Shown: positions 1-11,693 of the stretch, piece by piece
Layout: each line of letters starts with the position of its first letter
Numbering within the stretch: the first letter of the stretch is position 1
Assembly (NCBI GenBank): GCA_030374765.1
Contig: JARGXX010000027.1
Location: 496,001 to 560,000 of the forward strand
Length of the DNA stretch: 64,000 nucleotides
From: Agarophyton chilense
Lineage: Eukaryota > Rhodophyta > Florideophyceae > Gracilariales > Gracilariaceae
Direction of reading: 5' to 3'
The notes under the pieces: model-generated
What the model saw: only the letters and a program-made list of their open reading frames with translations
The model's database searches: none
Told to the model about the DNA's origin: nothing
Position numbers and translations under genes: made by a program

Positions 1-430
1 GCTCGTCGCACAGGCAAAGATGCAGACCAAACACACAAACACACACGAACGCTGAGCCAAGAACTCCAGGCCCAGACTTCAACAAACACGGTCCTCAACC
101 TCTCAGATCAGAACCCGCAAACACGACGCAGGGATCCACAAAACACCGAAAGAGAGGGAGACTAAACGAAACGGATAGCGATCGACAAACACGGGCAACA
201 ACCAGCACCCAAACACAATCACGATAATAACGTCCAACCACTACCACCACAACGCCCTCAGGGAGGAACGCAAGACCGAAAGAAAATACCAACACCAACC
301 CACGATACGGTCACACACCCGACGAAACGGCTATTACGGCGGAAACGAAGAGAATAGAACAGCGAAACGGGTGAACGGCGGTGCGGGAGAGCGGCGAGAG
401 ACGAACTATACGGCAGAGGTCAGCGGGGCT

Positions 431-442
431 GGGCCCATAACC
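431..442 (-). promoter_or_regulatory. Primer binding site, half-tRNA type (initiator tRNA-Met anticodon arm)
   Basis: On the minus strand GGTTATGGGCCC follows the LTR end immediately. Its complement GGGCCCATAACC contains the CAT anticodon and matches the anticodon arm of plant-type initiator tRNA-Met. This is the mode used by Drosophila copia, where a tRNA fragment primes from its middle rather than from its 3' CCA end. Further copies lie at 4182-4193, 7932-7943, 11682-11693, 15432-15443, 19182-19193, 22932-22943 and 26682-26693. Confidence 0.8.
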
Positions 443-1130
443 TGTTGGATAAGGAAATGCTGAAGGAAAGGTTGAGGGAATGAAAGGAAAGTTCGCCAGC
501 TCTGGCTTGGATTTACTTGGAGGCGCTCAAACTTTCACTTATATACTACTTCAAAACGTCAGCTTTCTAGACTCCAACCAAAAGTAAACCCTAGACTACA
601 AAGCAGGGACACTCAATACTACCAATCATATTCAAGCACGACATTAACCCTAGTCACAGTTCATTGCAGCACACAACAAGGCAATACAACAGTGCACAGC
701 ACATCATTACACTGACGTGTGCACAAATTCAATATGCCAGCACACGCTTCTTGCAATCCGCCTCCATACACGTTCACCTTCCAGCACAGTACACCAAGTC
801 TTCTGTGATACACATGACACGCTCTTCTCCAAGTACATTCGTTACACCTTGTGAGACGTGTACATACTACACCAGCTGGACATCCTGAACAGCGTGCACA
901 ATAGTACAAGTAGACCACGTACACACGTGTACTTCAGAAAATCCCAATAGTGCCATACCACTTGTACACACCACATTGCATGTGCACATTTGCAGTAGCC
1001 AATCACAGCCCGAGTTCACGTTGAGATCCGACTGACACGCATATGCGCTTTTCCAGAGGCACCCTCCAAAACAGCCCATGTTCCCCTGCGCTTTTGGTTT
1101 TCAGTGACAGCACAGGGTCAACAGCCAACA
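443..1130 (-). repeat. Copia LTR, array copy 1
   Basis: The 688-bp LTR begins TGTTGG and ends CCAACA, a perfect 6-bp terminal inverted repeat. On the minus strand it follows a polypurine tract directly and is followed directly by a primer binding site, so one LTR serves as the 3' LTR of one unit and the 5' LTR of the next. A TATA-like element (GTATATAAG, minus strand) lies near 540-548, leaving about 100 bp of R-U5. The boundaries rest on PPT, PBS and termini together. Confidence 0.9.
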
Positions 1131-1143
1131 CCCCCCCTCTGTC
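1131..1143 (-). other. Polypurine tract
   Basis: The minus strand reads GACAGAGGGGGGG directly upstream of the LTR start, the expected primer site for plus-strand DNA synthesis. It lies 8 bp downstream of the stop codon of the RNase H frame. It recurs immediately to the right of every LTR in the array. Confidence 0.85.
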
Positions 1144-1150
1144 ACTGACT

Positions 1151-2013
1151 TCAAAGGTCTAGGTGTCGGACGCCACTGTCTTCACGGAACCTCTCGTGCT
1201 TCACACGGCAAAGTGGTTTGTTGAGCATATCGGCAGTCATGCAAACGGTAGGGCAGTAGAACAACACAATCGACTTGTCACGTAGAGCTTCTCGAGTAAA
1301 GTGAAAACGAATGTCGATATGCTTGGTACGCTTGTTGACAACGCCATTTCGGGCAAGGTCAATGCACCCTTGGTTGTCAACATATACAGGCGTTGGTTCA
1401 ACAAGCAACTTTACCGAATCGTCCACTTCTACTCCAATGACTATGCCGATGCCATTCCACAAACGCTTAAGCCAGATGGCCTCTTTGGAACCACTGCACA
1501 GACTCACATACTCAGCTTCAGCACTAGACAGTGCAACCACTTCTTGCTGACGTGAACACCATGACACAGGACCTCCAGCCATCATGAACAAGTATCCACT
1601 GGTAGACTTGCGGTTTGCAACATCGCCTGCCCAGTCAGAGTCCACGTAGCCGTGAAGTGCCAAATCGGTGTTCAAGCCGTAGGTGAGACCAAATGTACAA
1701 GTACCGTTGAGATAGCGAAGCACACGTTTGACTGCCTTCCAGTGAATCTCTCCAGGTTTCTCAACATACTTGGCAAGTTTGGACACCGCGTATGAGATGT
1801 CTGGACGAGTTCCTACAGACAAGTACATGAGACAGCCAATTGCCTGACGGTACGGCACCTCCCTGAGTACATCCTGAATCGCAGACAGGTCCATGCCAAC
1901 TTCCATTGGAGTGTCAACTGGTTTGGACTGGTGCATGCCAAAACGTTCCAAGGCCTTTTGTGTGTACGCAGACTGTTGAGGTTTGGTCGACTGTGCCCCC
2001 AAGCCCTTTGGAG
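1151..2013 (-). pseudogene. Copia pol remnant: end of RT and RNase H, array copy 1
   Basis: This open frame encodes the last part of a Copia polyprotein: the RT/RNase H connection (GTRPDISYAVSKLAKYVEKP, LRYLNGT) and the whole RNase H, with catalytic-region blocks YVDSDWAGD, ALSSAEAEYVSL and VYVDNQGC, then TKHIDIRFHF and a C-terminal ADMLNKPL block. RNase H normally removes the RNA strand during reverse transcription. The frame is intact but begins abruptly at 2013, where an inverted LTR-like block starts; the open frame runs a little further, to 2035, inside that block. Protease, integrase and the RT palm are absent from every unit, so the element cannot replicate alone. The frame is open in all eight copies. 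Confidence 0.9.
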
Positions 2014-2629
2014 TGTTGGAAATAGTGGAAAACAAAAAGTGGATTTAAGCATGGGCACTTTTGGGCACCCTCCGCGGAAAAACGCATATGCGCCTCATCT
2101 CAATCTCAACGTGAAACGGCCATCTGATTGGCTACTGCAAATGCCCTCATGCAACGTGGTATGGACAAGTGGTCTGGTTCTAATGGGGCGTGTTGGGGCT
2201 TCGGCCCAAGTGGAGCGATTTGATTGGGCGAGAGCGCTGAATGAGCACGGGCTATGCAGTTGGAGAGAATGTGCGAATGTGGGCTGGATACGGGGTTTGG
2301 CCGCAACAGCCGAATCTGGGCTGCGCGGGGTGGTTGGCACTGGCGCACCACTTTGGATGATTTTTTGAGTTTTTATTTGATATGCTTCATGTTTGAAATT
2401 GTTTTGGCGCGCAACTCCTCGTCGCACAGTGGCAAGGTGTGAGACGTGGGTGACCCGCCGACGGTCAGCACCGGCGGCGGAAGTGCGTGCGAGGTAGATA
2501 TAGTTTTCAATGACGGTCGCCAACGATCGAAGTAAATTGTCAAGGCTGACTACCTTCCTTTGTTTCTCTTCTTTTATTTTTCTCTTCTTCTCGTCTTTTC
2601 CCCCTCTTCTTCCTTTTCCTTTACCTAAC
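2014..2629 (+). repeat. Inverted, diverged LTR-like block inside the unit
   Basis: This block starts TGTTGG on the plus strand, opposite in orientation to the unit's own LTR, and its first 200 bp align with the start of that LTR. Shared stretches include CGCATATGCG, CTCAACGTGAA and TTGGCTACTGCAAATG. It has a TATA-like GATATAG near 2494 and a pyrimidine-rich end finishing CCTAACC, like the U5 of the main LTR. No PBS follows and I see no target-site duplication. It bridges the pol remnant and the gag remnant, marking the internal deletion. Other copies lie at about 5765-6380, 9515-10130, 13265-13880, 17015-17630, 20765-21380, 24515-25130 and, disturbed, 28265-28905. Confidence 0.65.
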
Positions 2630-2990
2630 CTGCGCTCACGTTGTGATCATCATCACGCATCTTGGCAGAGTAGAAGGACCGTCGGGCGTTGATTTTGTTG
2701 AGCAGAGTCTTGCGTTGGAACACATCGCAAATGGCTTTCCACATATTGGCAGCGTTGTCGGCGTCCCGCACATGATCTAAATGCTCGTCACTGAGTGTGA
2801 GACCAATAATAGCTCTGGCCTTGGCATCTTTCTTTTTCCAAGTCGACAGCTCATCTTCGTCAGTGGGTCTAACAGAGTCGAGGTGACCGTCGAGGTCCTT
2901 GAGTGCAAGCAGCAGCTCAATCTTCTGCTTCCATACGTGGAAGTTATCCTCAACCAGCTTTTCGATTTTCACCCAACTGAACGAATCCAT
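2625..2990 (-). pseudogene. Copia gag N-terminus, array copy 1
   Basis: The frame starts MDSFSWVKIEKLVEDNFHVW, a typical Copia gag opening (gag-polypeptide of LTR copia-type), and continues through NMWKAICDVFQRKTLLNKI and a block ending in KMRDDD. In intact elements of this type gag then carries on to a zinc knuckle; here it leaves homology at about 2637 and stops at 2625, next to the inverted LTR-like block. I chose the ATG at 2990 because the family homology begins there, although the open frame extends upstream to 3137 through hydrophobic leader sequence. No stop interrupts the retained 120 or so residues. Confidence 0.85.
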
Positions 2991-3487
2991 GATGTGCAAA
3001 GTGTCACAAGAGGCCGAGATAGATGACTTGACAGCAACAGAGAAGTGAACAACAACAACAGACAACAACAACAAAGTAAAAACAACAAACAACAAATAAT
3101 TCTTCAAGATTGAACAGACAATAGTCTGCGGGCGCACTGGCAGGGCTTCCTATACCTGCGTCCCTAAAGGTCGGACCCCTGGCCCCCAGAGCTCTTCTGG
3201 GTAGATAACAGTTTTCTGCAGTCTACCTCCTCCCACGTCAAAAGGAGAAGGCGCGTTGCTCCTTACGAGGCTTCCAGAGGATGGTTACTGACCGAAGATA
3301 TGCCTTCAGCAAGTTGACGCTCTCTGGCCTCTTTCAAGAACTAGCGCGACCTCGAAACCGAAGCTACTTCAACACCAAGATACGCTTCTAACAAGCAATC
3401 AATGAAGATCGCACGCGGCCTGATCCTGGAAAGGAGGTCAGCCTTCGAAACGTCGCCTCCCCGCGTACTGCGGATCAAAAGCTCCTT

Positions 3488-3916
3488 ATGGATGCTGTTC
3501 ACAACAGTCCAAGTGCCCAACCACAAAGGTCGGGCTCACACACAAAGTCAAACAACCAGCCAAATGCAGTGCGCCACGGCACCCCGTCCACAAATGCACC
3601 CGCAAAGTTCAACCAGATCTTTCGACCGTCACTGTTATCCGCCCTAAAAGGACCAGTGGGGAACCCGCTTGACAGTACACCTGCTTTGGTTCAAGCCGCC
3701 AGGCTAACGTCCCCGAGTACAAGGAATCACCCAAAGTACCTCGGATCAACCGCTCGTCGCACAGGCAAAGATGCAGACCAAACACACAAACACACACGAA
3801 CGCTGAGCCAAGAACTCCAGGCCCAGACTTCAACAAACACGGTCCTCAACCTCTCAGATCAGAACCCGCAAACACGACGCAGGGATCCACAAAACACCGA
3901 AAGAGAGGGAGACTAA
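3488..3916 (+). CDS. Unidentified antisense ORF in the retroelement leader
   Basis: On the strand opposite to the retroelement, within the leader between PBS and gag, an open frame of 142 codons starts at 3488; without a start codon it opens at about 3384. The product is rich in Q, N, T, S and P, basic, and has no domain I recognise. It recurs at 7239-7667, 10989-11417, 14739-15167, 18489-18917, 22239-22667 and 25989-26417; only its tail is present at 1-165. It could be captured host sequence, a decayed gene, or chance coding in C/A-rich sequence. Confidence 0.25.
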   Translation: MDAVHNSPSAQPQRSGSHTKSNNQPNAVRHGTPSTNAPAKFNQIFRPSLLSALKGPVGNPLDSTPALVQAARLTSPSTRNHPKYLGSTARRTGKDADQTHKHTRTLSQELQAQTSTNTVLNLSDQNPQTRRRDPQNTEREGD

Positions 3917-4193
3917 ACGAAACGGATAGCGATCGACAAACACGGGCAACAACCAGCACCCAAACACAATCACGATAATAACGTCCAACCACTACCACCA
4001 CAACGCCCTCAGGGAGGAACGCAAGACCGAAAGAAAATACCAACACCAACCCACGATACGGTCACACACCCGACGAAACGGCTATTACGGCGGAAACGAA
4101 GAGAATAGAACAGCGAAACGGGTGAACGGCGGTGCGGGAGAGCGGCGAGAGACGAACTATACGGCAGAGGTCAGCGGGGCTGGGCCCATAACC

Positions 4194-4881
4194 TGTTGGA
4201 TAAGGAAATGCTGAAGGAAAGGTTGAGGGAATGAAAGGAAAGTTCGCCAGCTCTGGCTTGGATTTACTTGGAGGCGCTCAAACTTTCACTTATATACTAC
4301 TTCAAAACGTCAGCTTTCTAGACTCCAACCAAAAGTAAACCCTAGACTACAAAGCAGGGACACTCAATACTACCAATCATATTCAAGCACGACATTAACC
4401 CTAGTCACAGTTCATTGCAGCACACAACAAGGCAATACAACAGTGCACAGCACATCATTACACTGACGTGTGCACAAATTCAATATGCCAGCACACGCTT
4501 CTTGCAATCCGCCTCCATACACGTTCACCTTCCAGCACAGTACACCAAGTCTTCTGTGATACACATGACACGCTCTTCTCCAAGTACATTCGTTACACCT
4601 TGTGAGACGTGTACATACTACACCAGCTGGACATCCTGAACAGCGTGCACAATAGTACAAGTAGACCACGTACACACGTGTACTTCAGAAAATCCCAATA
4701 GTGCCATACCACTTGTACACACCACATTGCATGTGCACATTTGCAGTAGCCAATCACAGCCCGAGTTCACGTTGAGATCCGACTGACACGCATATGCGCT
4801 TTTCCAGAGGCACCCTCCAAAACAGCCCATGTTCCCCTGCGCTTTTGGTTTTCAGTGACAGCACAGGGTCAACAGCCAACA
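4194..4881 (-). repeat. Copia LTR, array copy 2
   Basis: Second LTR, 3,751 bp right of the first, with the same termini and the same flanking PPT and PBS. Confidence 0.9.
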
Positions 4882-4901
4882 CCCCCCCTCTGTCACTGAC
4901 T

Positions 4902-5764
4902 TCAAAGGTCTAGGTGTCGGACGCCACTGTCTTCACGGAACCTCTCGTGCTTCACACGGCAAAGTGGTTTGTTGAGCATATCGGCAGTCATGCAAACGGT
5001 AGGGCAGTAGAACAACACAATCGACTTGTCACGTAGAGCTTCTCGAGTAAAGTGAAAACGAATGTCGATATGCTTGGTACGCTTGTTGACAACGCCATTT
5101 CGGGCAAGGTCAATGCACCCTTGGTTGTCAACATATACAGGCGTTGGTTCAACAAGCAACTTTACCGAATCGTCCACTTCTACTCCAATGACTATGCCGA
5201 TGCCATTCCACAAACGCTTAAGCCAGATGGCCTCTTTGGAACCACTGCACAGACTCACATACTCAGCTTCAGCACTAGACAGTGCAACCACTTCTTGCTG
5301 ACGTGAACACCATGACACAGGACCTCCAGCCATCATGAACAAGTATCCACTGGTAGACTTGCGGTTTGCAACATCGCCTGCCCAGTCAGAGTCCACGTAG
5401 CCGTGAAGTGCCAAATCGGTGTTCAAGCCGTAGGTGAGACCAAATGTACAAGTACCGTTGAGATAGCGAAGCACACGTTTGACTGCCTTCCAGTGAATCT
5501 CTCCAGGTTTCTCAACATACTTGGCAAGTTTGGACACCGCGTATGAGATGTCTGGACGAGTTCCTACAGACAAGTACATGAGACAGCCAATTGCCTGACG
5601 GTACGGCACCTCCCTGAGTACATCCTGAATCGCAGACAGGTCCATGCCAACTTCCATTGGAGTGTCAACTGGTTTGGACTGGTGCATGCCAAAACGTTCC
5701 AAGGCCTTTTGTGTGTACGCAGACTGTTGAGGTTTGGTCGACTGTGCCCCCAAGCCCTTTGGAG
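4902..5764 (-). pseudogene. Copia RNase H remnant, array copy 2
   Basis: It translates identically to copy 1 and runs from the inverted LTR-like block to the stop beside the polypurine tract. Confidence 0.9.
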
Positions 5765-6375
5765 TGTTGGAAATAGTGGAAAACAAAAAGTGGATTTAAG
5801 CATGGGCACTTTTGGGCACCCTCCGCGGAAAAACGCATATGCGCCTCATCTCAATCTCAACGTGAAACGGCCATCTGATTGGCTACTGCAAATGCCCTCA
5901 TGCAACGTGGTATGGACAAGTGGTCTGGTTCTAATGGGGCGTGTTGGGGCTTCGGCCCAAGTGGAGCGATTTGATTGGGCGAGAGCGCTGAATGAGCACG
6001 GGCTATGCAGTTGGAGAGAATGTGCGAATGTGGGCTGGATACGGGGTTTGGCCGCAACAGCCGAATCTGGGCTGCGCGGGGTGGTTGGCACTGGCGCACC
6101 ACTTTGGATGATTTTTTGAGTTTTTATTTGATATGCTTCATGTTTGAAATTGTTTTGGCGCGCAACTCCTCGTCGCACAGTGGCAAGGTGTGAGACGTGG
6201 GTGACCCGCCGACGGTCAGCACCGGCGGCGGAAGTGCGTGCGAGGTAGATATAGTTTTCAATGACGGTCGCCAACGATCGAAGTAAATTGTCAAGGCTGA
6301 CTACCTTCCTTTGTTTCTCTTCTTTTATTTTTCTCTTCTTCTCGTCTTTTCCCCCTCTTCTTCCTTTTCCTTTAC

Positions 6376-6741
6376 CTAACCTGCGCTCACGTTGTGATCA
6401 TCATCACGCATCTTGGCAGAGTAGAAGGACCGTCGGGCGTTGATTTTGTTGAGCAGAGTCTTGCGTTGGAACACATCGCAAATGGCTTTCCACATATTGG
6501 CAGCGTTGTCGGCGTCCCGCACATGATCTAAATGCTCGTCACTGAGTGTGAGACCAATAATAGCTCTGGCCTTGGCATCTTTCTTTTTCCAAGTCGACAG
6601 CTCATCTTCGTCAGTGGGTCTAACAGAGTCGAGGTGACCGTCGAGGTCCTTGAGTGCAAGCAGCAGCTCAATCTTCTGCTTCCATACGTGGAAGTTATCC
6701 TCAACCAGCTTTTCGATTTTCACCCAACTGAACGAATCCAT
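6376..6741 (-). pseudogene. Copia gag N-terminus, array copy 2
   Basis: It translates identically to copy 1. Reading leftward, this gag belongs to the element whose 5' LTR is at 7944-8631 and whose 3' LTR is at 4194-4881. Confidence 0.85.
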
Positions 6742-7943
6742 GATGTGCAAAGTGTCACAAGAGGCCGAGATAGATGACTTGACAGCAACAGAGAAGTGAA
6801 CAACAACAACAGACAACAACAACAAAGTAAAAACAACAAACAACAAATAATTCTTCAAGATTGAACAGACAATAGTCTGCGGGCGCACTGGCAGGGCTTC
6901 CTATACCTGCGTCCCTAAAGGTCGGACCCCTGGCCCCCAGAGCTCTTCTGGGTAGATAACAGTTTTCTGCAGTCTACCTCCTCCCACGTCAAAAGGAGAA
7001 GGCGCGTTGCTCCTTACGAGGCTTCCAGAGGATGGTTACTGACCGAAGATATGCCTTCAGCAAGTTGACGCTCTCTGGCCTCTTTCAAGAACTAGCGCGA
7101 CCTCGAAACCGAAGCTACTTCAACACCAAGATACGCTTCTAACAAGCAATCAATGAAGATCGCACGCGGCCTGATCCTGGAAAGGAGGTCAGCCTTCGAA
7201 ACGTCGCCTCCCCGCGTACTGCGGATCAAAAGCTCCTTATGGATGCTGTTCACAACAGTCCAAGTGCCCAACCACAAAGGTCGGGCTCACACACAAAGTC
7301 AAACAACCAGCCAAATGCAGTGCGCCACGGCACCCCGTCCACAAATGCACCCGCAAAGTTCAACCAGATCTTTCGACCGTCACTGTTATCCGCCCTAAAA
7401 GGACCAGTGGGGAACCCGCTTGACAGTACACCTGCTTTGGTTCAAGCCGCCAGGCTAACGTCCCCGAGTACAAGGAATCACCCAAAGTACCTCGGATCAA
7501 CCGCTCGTCGCACAGGCAAAGATGCAGACCAAACACACAAACACACACGAACGCTGAGCCAAGAACTCCAGGCCCAGACTTCAACAAACACGGTCCTCAA
7601 CCTCTCAGATCAGAACCCGCAAACACGACGCAGGGATCCACAAAACACCGAAAGAGAGGGAGACTAAACGAAACGGATAGCGATCGACAAACACGGGCAA
7701 CAACCAGCACCCAAACACAATCACGATAATAACGTCCAACCACTACCACCACAACGCCCTCAGGGAGGAACGCAAGACCGAAAGAAAATACCAACACCAA
7801 CCCACGATACGGTCACACACCCGACGAAACGGCTATACGGCGGAAACGAAGAGAATAGAACAGCGAAACGGGTGAACGGCGGTGCGGGAGAGCGGCGAGA
7901 GACGAACTATACGGCAGAGGTCAGCGGGGCTGGGCCCATAACC

Positions 7944-8631
7944 TGTTGGATAAGGAAATGCTGAAGGAAAGGTTGAGGGAATGAAAGGAAAGTTCGCCAG
8001 CTCTGGCTTGGATTTACTTGGAGGCGCTCAAACTTTCACTTATATACTACTTCAAAACGTCAGCTTTCTAGACTCCAACCAAAAGTAAACCCTAGACTAC
8101 AAAGCAGGGACACTCAATACTACCAATCATATTCAAGCACGACATTAACCCTAGTCACAGTTCATTGCAGCACACAACAAGGCAATACAACAGTGCACAG
8201 CACATCATTACACTGACGTGTGCACAAATTCAATATGCCAGCACACGCTTCTTGCAATCCGCCTCCATACACGTTCACCTTCCAGCACAGTACACCAAGT
8301 CTTCTGTGATACACATGACACGCTCTTCTCCAAGTACATTCGTTACACCTTGTGAGACGTGTACATACTACACCAGCTGGACATCCTGAACAGCGTGCAC
8401 AATAGTACAAGTAGACCACGTACACACGTGTACTTCAGAAAATCCCAATAGTGCCATACCACTTGTACACACCACATTGCATGTGCACATTTGCAGTAGC
8501 CAATCACAGCCCGAGTTCACGTTGAGATCCGACTGACACGCATATGCGCTTTTCCAGAGGCACCCTCCAAAACAGCCCATGTTCCCCTGCGCTTTTGGTT
8601 TTCAGTGACAGCACAGGGTCAACAGCCAACA
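7944..8631 (-). repeat. Copia LTR, array copy 3
   Basis: Third LTR. The period shortens by 1 bp here because this unit lacks the T found in units 1 and 2 near 331 and 4082. Confidence 0.9.
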
Positions 8632-8651
8632 CCCCCCCTCTGTCACTGACT

Positions 8652-9514
8652 TCAAAGGTCTAGGTGTCGGACGCCACTGTCTTCACGGAACCTCTCGTGC
8701 TTCACACGGCAAAGTGGTTTGTTGAGCATATCGGCAGTCATGCAAACGGTAGGGCAGTAGAACAACACAATCGACTTGTCACGTAGAGCTTCTCGAGTAA
8801 AGTGAAAACGAATGTCGATATGCTTGGTACGCTTGTTGACAACGCCATTTCGGGCAAGGTCAATGCACCCTTGGTTGTCAACATATACAGGCGTTGGTTC
8901 AACAAGCAACTTTACCGAATCGTCCACTTCTACTCCAATGACTATGCCGATGCCATTCCACAAACGCTTAAGCCAGATGGCCTCTTTGGAACCACTGCAC
9001 AGACTCACATACTCAGCTTCAGCACTAGACAGTGCAACCACTTCTTGCTGACGTGAACACCATGACACAGGACCTCCAGCCATCATGAACAAGTATCCAC
9101 TGGTAGACTTGCGGTTTGCAACATCGCCTGCCCAGTCAGAGTCCACGTAGCCGTGAAGTGCCAAATCGGTGTTCAAGCCGTAGGTGAGACCAAATGTACA
9201 AGTACCGTTGAGATAGCGAAGCACACGTTTGACTGCCTTCCAGTGAATCTCTCCAGGTTTCTCAACATACTTGGCAAGTTTGGACACCGCGTATGAGATG
9301 TCTGGACGAGTTCCTACAGACAAGTACATGAGACAGCCAATTGCCTGACGGTACGGCACCTCCCTGAGTACATCCTGAATCGCAGACAGGTCCATGCCAA
9401 CTTCCATTGGAGTGTCAACTGGTTTGGACTGGTGCATGCCAAAACGTTCCAAGGCCTTTTGTGTGTACGCAGACTGTTGAGGTTTGGTCGACTGTGCCCC
9501 CAAGCCCTTTGGAG
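8652..9514 (-). pseudogene. Copia RNase H remnant, array copy 3
   Basis: Uninterrupted frame with the same translation as copy 1. Confidence 0.9.
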
Positions 9515-10125
9515 TGTTGGAAATAGTGGAAAACAAAAAGTGGATTTAAGCATGGGCACTTTTGGGCACCCTCCGCGGAAAAACGCATATGCGCCTCATC
9601 TCAATCTCAACGTGAAACGGCCATCTGATTGGCTACTGCAAATGCCCTCATGCAACGTGGTATGGACAAGTGGTCTGGTTCTAATGGGGCGTGTTGGGGC
9701 TTCGGCCCAAGTGGAGCGATTTGATTGGGCGAGAGCGCTGAATGAGCACGGGCTATGCAGTTGGAGAGAATGTGCGAATGTGGGCTGGATACGGGGTTTG
9801 GCCGCAACAGCCGAATCTGGGCTGCGCGGGGTGGTTGGCACTGGCGCACCACTTTGGATGATTTTTTGAGTTTTTATTTGATATGCTTCATGTTTGAAAT
9901 TGTTTTGGCGCGCAACTCCTCGTCGCACAGTGGCAAGGTGTGAGACGTGGGTGACCCGCCGACGGTCAGCACCGGCGGCGGAAGTGCGTGCGAGGTAGAT
10001 ATAGTTTTCAATGACGGTCGCCAACGATCGAAGTAAATTGTCAAGGCTGACTACCTTCCTTTGTTTCTCTTCTTTTATTTTTCTCTTCTTCTCGTCTTTT
10101 CCCCCTCTTCTTCCTTTTCCTTTAC

Positions 10126-10491
10126 CTAACCTGCGCTCACGTTGTGATCATCATCACGCATCTTGGCAGAGTAGAAGGACCGTCGGGCGTTGATTTTGTT
10201 GAGCAGAGTCTTGCGTTGGAACACATCGCAAATGGCTTTCCACATATTGGCAGCGTTGTCGGCGTCCCGCACATGATCTAAATGCTCGTCACTGAGTGTG
10301 AGACCAATAATAGCTCTGGCCTTGGCATCTTTCTTTTTCCAAGTCGACAGCTCATCTTCGTCAGTGGGTCTAACAGAGTCGAGGTGACCGTCGAGGTCCT
10401 TGAGTGCAAGCAGCAGCTCAATCTTCTGCTTCCATACGTGGAAGTTATCCTCAACCAGCTTTTCGATTTTCACCCAACTGAACGAATCCAT
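10126..10491 (-). pseudogene. Copia gag N-terminus, array copy 3
   Basis: Uninterrupted frame with the same translation as copy 1. Confidence 0.85.
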
Positions 10492-11693
10492 GATGTGCAA
10501 AGTGTCACAAGAGGCCGAGATAGATGACTTGACAGCAACAGAGAAGTGAACAACAACAACAGACAACAACAACAAAGTAAAAACAACAAACAACAAATAA
10601 TTCTTCAAGATTGAACAGACAATAGTCTGCGGGCGCACTGGCAGGGCTTCCTATACCTGCGTCCCTAAAGGTCGGACCCCTGGCCCCCAGAGCTCTTCTG
10701 GGTAGATAACAGTTTTCTGCAGTCTACCTCCTCCCACGTCAAAAGGAGAAGGCGCGTTGCTCCTTACGAGGCTTCCAGAGGATGGTTACTGACCGAAGAT
10801 ATGCCTTCAGCAAGTTGACGCTCTCTGGCCTCTTTCAAGAACTAGCGCGACCTCGAAACCGAAGCTACTTCAACACCAAGATACGCTTCTAACAAGCAAT
10901 CAATGAAGATCGCACGCGGCCTGATCCTGGAAAGGAGGTCAGCCTTCGAAACGTCGCCTCCCCGCGTACTGCGGATCAAAAGCTCCTTATGGATGCTGTT
11001 CACAACAGTCCAAGTGCCCAACCACAAAGGTCGGGCTCACACACAAAGTCAAACAACCAGCCAAATGCAGTGCGCCACGGCACCCCGTCCACAAATGCAC
11101 CCGCAAAGTTCAACCAGATCTTTCGACCGTCACTGTTATCCGCCCTAAAAGGACCAGTGGGGAACCCGCTTGACAGTACACCTGCTTTGGTTCAAGCCGC
11201 CAGGCTAACGTCCCCGAGTACAAGGAATCACCCAAAGTACCTCGGATCAACCGCTCGTCGCACAGGCAAAGATGCAGACCAAACACACAAACACACACGA
11301 ACGCTGAGCCAAGAACTCCAGGCCCAGACTTCAACAAACACGGTCCTCAACCTCTCAGATCAGAACCCGCAAACACGACGCAGGGATCCACAAAACACCG
11401 AAAGAGAGGGAGACTAAACGAAACGGATAGCGATCGACAAACACGGGCAACAACCAGCACCCAAACACAATCACGATAATAACGTCCAACCACTACCACC
11501 ACAACGCCCTCAGGGAGGAACGCAAGACCGAAAGAAAATACCAACACCAACCCACGATACGGTCACACACCCGACGAAACGGCTATACGGCGGAAACGAA
11601 GAGAATAGAACAGCGAAACGGGTGAACGGCGGTGCGGGAGAGCGGCGAGAGACGAACTATACGGCAGAGGTCAGCGGGGCTGGGCCCATAACC

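Noticed and set aside
661..924. Cys-rich minus-strand frame of 87 codons, repeated in every unit
   Set aside because: It lies wholly inside the LTR and contains no recognisable domain; Cys richness comes from repeated TGT/TGC in a GTGTAC-rich U3.
1301..1555. Plus-strand frames over the RNase H remnant
   Set aside because: They are shadows of the pol frame on the opposite strand.
3846..4049. Hydrophobic minus-strand frame in the leader (67 codons)
   Set aside because: The valine run is simply the complement of an ACC/CCA-rich stretch; no start context or homology.
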